Positions 4,491 to 5,835 of a DNA stretch of 5,835 nt are shown here, piece after piece. The position numbers and the translations under genes were made by a program. Each line of letters begins with the position of its first letter. The first letter of the stretch is position 1. The stretch lies in assembly GCA_002402535.1 (NCBI GenBank), contig DHGB01000043.1:8375-14209 (forward strand). Reading direction: 5' to 3'. Source of the stretch: Candidatus Shapirobacteria bacterium UBA4809. Lineage in GTDB: Bacteria > Patescibacteriota > Microgenomatia > UBA12405. The notes beneath the pieces were generated by a model. That model made no database searches. It saw only the letters and a program-made list of their open reading frames with translations, and was not told the origin of the DNA.

Positions 4491-5711
4491 GATGAAGGTT
4501 AAGGCGTAGCCTTTTTGATTAGCCCGGCCAGTGCGACCGATACGATGAATATAATCATCATAGGTGGCTGGCTGGTCGAAATTGATGACATGGGTAATAT
4601 CATGAATATCGAGACCCCGGGCGGCCACATCGGTAGCCACTAAAATATTGAGACTATCATTTTTAAAGGATCTAATCGTAGTTATCCGCTGACTTTGTCT
4701 CTTGTCTCCATGGATAGAGCCAACTTTAAAACCTTTTTGTTGTAAAGATAGATAAAGTTTTTCAGTATACATTTTAGTCGAGGCAAAAATAAGAACTTTT
4801 TTAAATTCCGGTTTTTTTAACAGATCACAAAGAACTTCTTCTTTTCGATAACGATCAACTCGTACGACATTTTGTTCAACATGGGAAGAGGTAGTGGTTG
4901 TTTTAACAGATACTTTTACTGGATTTATTAAAAATGTATCAATTAATGCTTCTATTTTTTTGTCAACAGTGGCCGAAAAAAATAAGGTTTGATGTTTTTG
5001 AGTAATTTGGGAAACAACCGATTTAATATCAGCGACAAATCCCATATCAAGCATGCGGTCAACTTCGTCAAGAACCAGAGTGTCAAACTGAGCAAAATTG
5101 ATAACTCGGCGACGACCTAAATCCATAACTCTCCCGGGAGTACCAATAATGACATTGGGTCCACGACGAATATCCATAATTTGTTCGCGCATAAAGGCAC
5201 CGCCAATAGCGAGAGCTAAATAGACCTTAAGACCGGGAGTAAAAGAGCGAAAATCGTCTTTTATTTGCTGAGCCAATTCACGGGTTGGCGCTAAAATTAA
5301 AATTCTTTTGCGAGGATTTTTAATTATTTCATTAATAAGAGGTAGGGCAAAGGCCGCGGTTTTGCCGGTACCGGTATTGGCGACGCCAAGAACATCACGA
5401 CCAGCTATGATTTCGGAAATTAATTGATCCTGAATTGGGGTTGGCTTTAGGTAGGAATTAGCCTTGATGTTGGCTAAAAGCTGAGGATTAAAATTAAAAT
5501 CAGTAAAGGAATGAATTGGGTTAGTTTCCTCTATTTTGGTAAATTCTTCTGCCTTTTTAATAAAAAGAGCCGGATTAATAATATTGCCAAAACGACGACG
5601 AGGAGCACCACGAGATGAACCAGAAAAATGATTAAATTTAGAAGAACCTGGTCTTTGGCCAAAATGAGCAAAGTGGCGCACGGAACGAGAGTTAGTATTT
5701 TGTTGATACAT
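4482..5711 (-). CDS. DEAD-box ATP-dependent RNA helicase (RhlE-like core)
   Basis: An RNA helicase of superfamily 2, 409 residues from ATG 5711. Visible in order: Q motif with F69 and Q94, motif I ANTGTGKT (111-118), Ia PTRELA (142-147), GG (170-171), Ib TPGR (191-194), II DEVD (215-218), III SAT (246-248), IV LIFAS (307-311), V ATDVAARGLDI (359-369) and VI HRIGRTGR (389-396). All catalytic residues are there; motif II is DEVD, not DEAD, a tolerated variant because D-E-x-D is kept. Two oddities: residues 1-45 form a basic Ser/Arg/Gly/Phe-rich tail likely to bind RNA, while the protein stops 13 residues after motif VI and so lacks the usual C-terminal extension. ATG 5711 is preferred over the in-frame GTG at 5735 because that GTG lies inside a strong leader hairpin and adds only MGPGSSII. 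Likely roles are mRNA decay, ribosome assembly or cold adaptation. Confidence 0.96.
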   Translation of the reverse strand: MYQQNTNSRSVRHFAHFGQRPGSSKFNHFSGSSRGAPRRRFGNIINPALFIKKAEEFTKIEETNPIHSFTDFNFNPQLLANIKANSYLKPTPIQDQLISEIIAGRDVLGVANTGTGKTAAFALPLINEIIKNPRKRILILAPTRELAQQIKDDFRSFTPGLKVYLALAIGGAFMREQIMDIRRGPNVIIGTPGRVMDLGRRRVINFAQFDTLVLDEVDRMLDMGFVADIKSVVSQITQKHQTLFFSATVDKKIEALIDTFLINPVKVSVKTTTTSSHVEQNVVRVDRYRKEEVLCDLLKKPEFKKVLIFASTKMYTEKLYLSLQQKGFKVGSIHGDKRQSQRITTIRSFKNDSLNILVATDVAARGLDIHDITHVINFDQPATYDDYIHRIGRTGRANQKGYALTFIEP

Positions 5712-5742
5712 AATAATTGATGAGCCGGGGCCCACAATTATT
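5712..5742 (-). promoter_or_regulatory. Leader hairpin abutting the helicase start codon
   Basis: In the minus-strand RNA, AAUAAUUG (5742-5735) pairs perfectly with CAAUUAUU (5719-5712). Inside it UGGGCC (5734-5729) pairs with GGCUCA (5726-5721) with one G-U, leaving a bulged U and a small loop that needs the innermost pair open. The stem ends at 5712, the base just before the AUG. It would hinder initiation and could act as a temperature- or helicase-responsive switch (inference). Confidence 0.55.
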
Positions 5743-5835
5743 CAAGCACAACGAAAGAGGTGCAGGAGGGCGTTCGCAAATCAGAGAGTAGTGTAACACA
5801 GTTAAAATTAAAAGCAAATTTGTAGTAGAATAGAA
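5743..5835 (-). promoter_or_regulatory. Upstream leader and candidate promoter of the helicase gene
   Basis: No coding frame is supported in these 93 bases. On the minus strand, TTGCTT (5817-5812), a 16-bp spacer and TGTTACACT (extended -10, hexamer 5795-5790) form a moderate promoter with a predicted start near 5783, hence a leader of about 72 nt. That leader could form a second stem, GCGAACG (5777-5771) with CGUUGUGC (5753-5746), with one bulge and one G-U. A rival -10 AATAAT (5742-5737) with no good -35 would give a leader of about 19 nt. Confidence 0.4.

Noticed and set aside
5027..5070. DEVD in motif II as sign of an inactive helicase
   Set aside because: The two acidic residues and the final aspartate needed for ATP hydrolysis are kept, and all other motifs are intact.
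5712..5735. GTG at 5735 as the helicase start, adding eight residues
   Set aside because: The codon lies inside a strong hairpin, there is no ribosome site before it, and the added residues (MGPGSSII) match nothing typical; ATG 5711 is better.
5531..5737. Second minus-strand frame, hydrophobic, over the helicase N-terminus
   Set aside because: TTG start, out of frame with the helicase; its Leu/Val/Ile-rich content is what a frameshifted basic low-complexity tail gives.
5761..5795. Plus-strand AGGAGG (5764-5769) as a ribosome site for a gene leaving the right edge
   Set aside because: No start codon at suitable spacing; the following GTG (5791) is directly followed by TAA.

Overview
The window looks like an AT-rich stretch of a small-genome bacterium, most likely of the Candidate Phyla Radiation (Patescibacteria). 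This is inferred from the gene styles (short RarA, SPL-type radical SAM protein, short GIY-YIG protein, DEAD-box helicase with a basic N-terminal tail, SurA_N-like membrane protein), the scarcity of Shine-Dalgarno sequences and the tight packing. There is no rRNA or other phylogenetic marker, so the assignment is tentative. TGA acts as a stop (2138-2140), so the TGA-recoding CPR codes do not apply. Layout: a minus-strand gene for a multipass PMT/ArnT-type glycosyltransferase runs off the left edge (1-266). It starts with TTG and is separated by 33 bp from the divergent rarA. A plus-strand cluster then runs rarA (300-1460), a RAYT-type Y1/HUH transposase (1460-2140, overlapping rarA by one base), an SPL-type radical SAM protein (2144-3019), a nucleoside/nucleotide deaminase (3033-3497) and a GIY-YIG protein (3514-3768). 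It ends at a bidirectional terminator. Facing it on the minus strand are a DEAD-box RNA helicase (5711-4482), with its own terminator and a structured leader, and a membrane-anchored SurA_N-like protein (4436-3795). How the genes may work together: RarA (stalled forks), the radical SAM protein (relative of a DNA photoproduct lyase), the deaminase and the GIY-YIG protein all plausibly act on nucleic acids or nucleotides, so the plus-strand cluster has a genome-maintenance flavour. Joint function is only inferred from adjacency. The deaminase seems to have its own promoter. The most interesting item is inside the transposase gene. Two copies of a perfect 22-bp palindrome lie in the same reading frame, each encoding ETPYMAS, and together they form an inverted pair whose outer feet read GTAG on opposite strands. 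This is the arrangement of REP/REPIN elements, the DNA that RAYT enzymes are known to act on, so the enzyme gene may carry its own substrate as coding sequence. A second theme is a recurring -10 hexamer 5-7 nt before the start codon of four genes, which suggests leaderless mRNAs. A third is a hairpin that abuts the helicase start codon.
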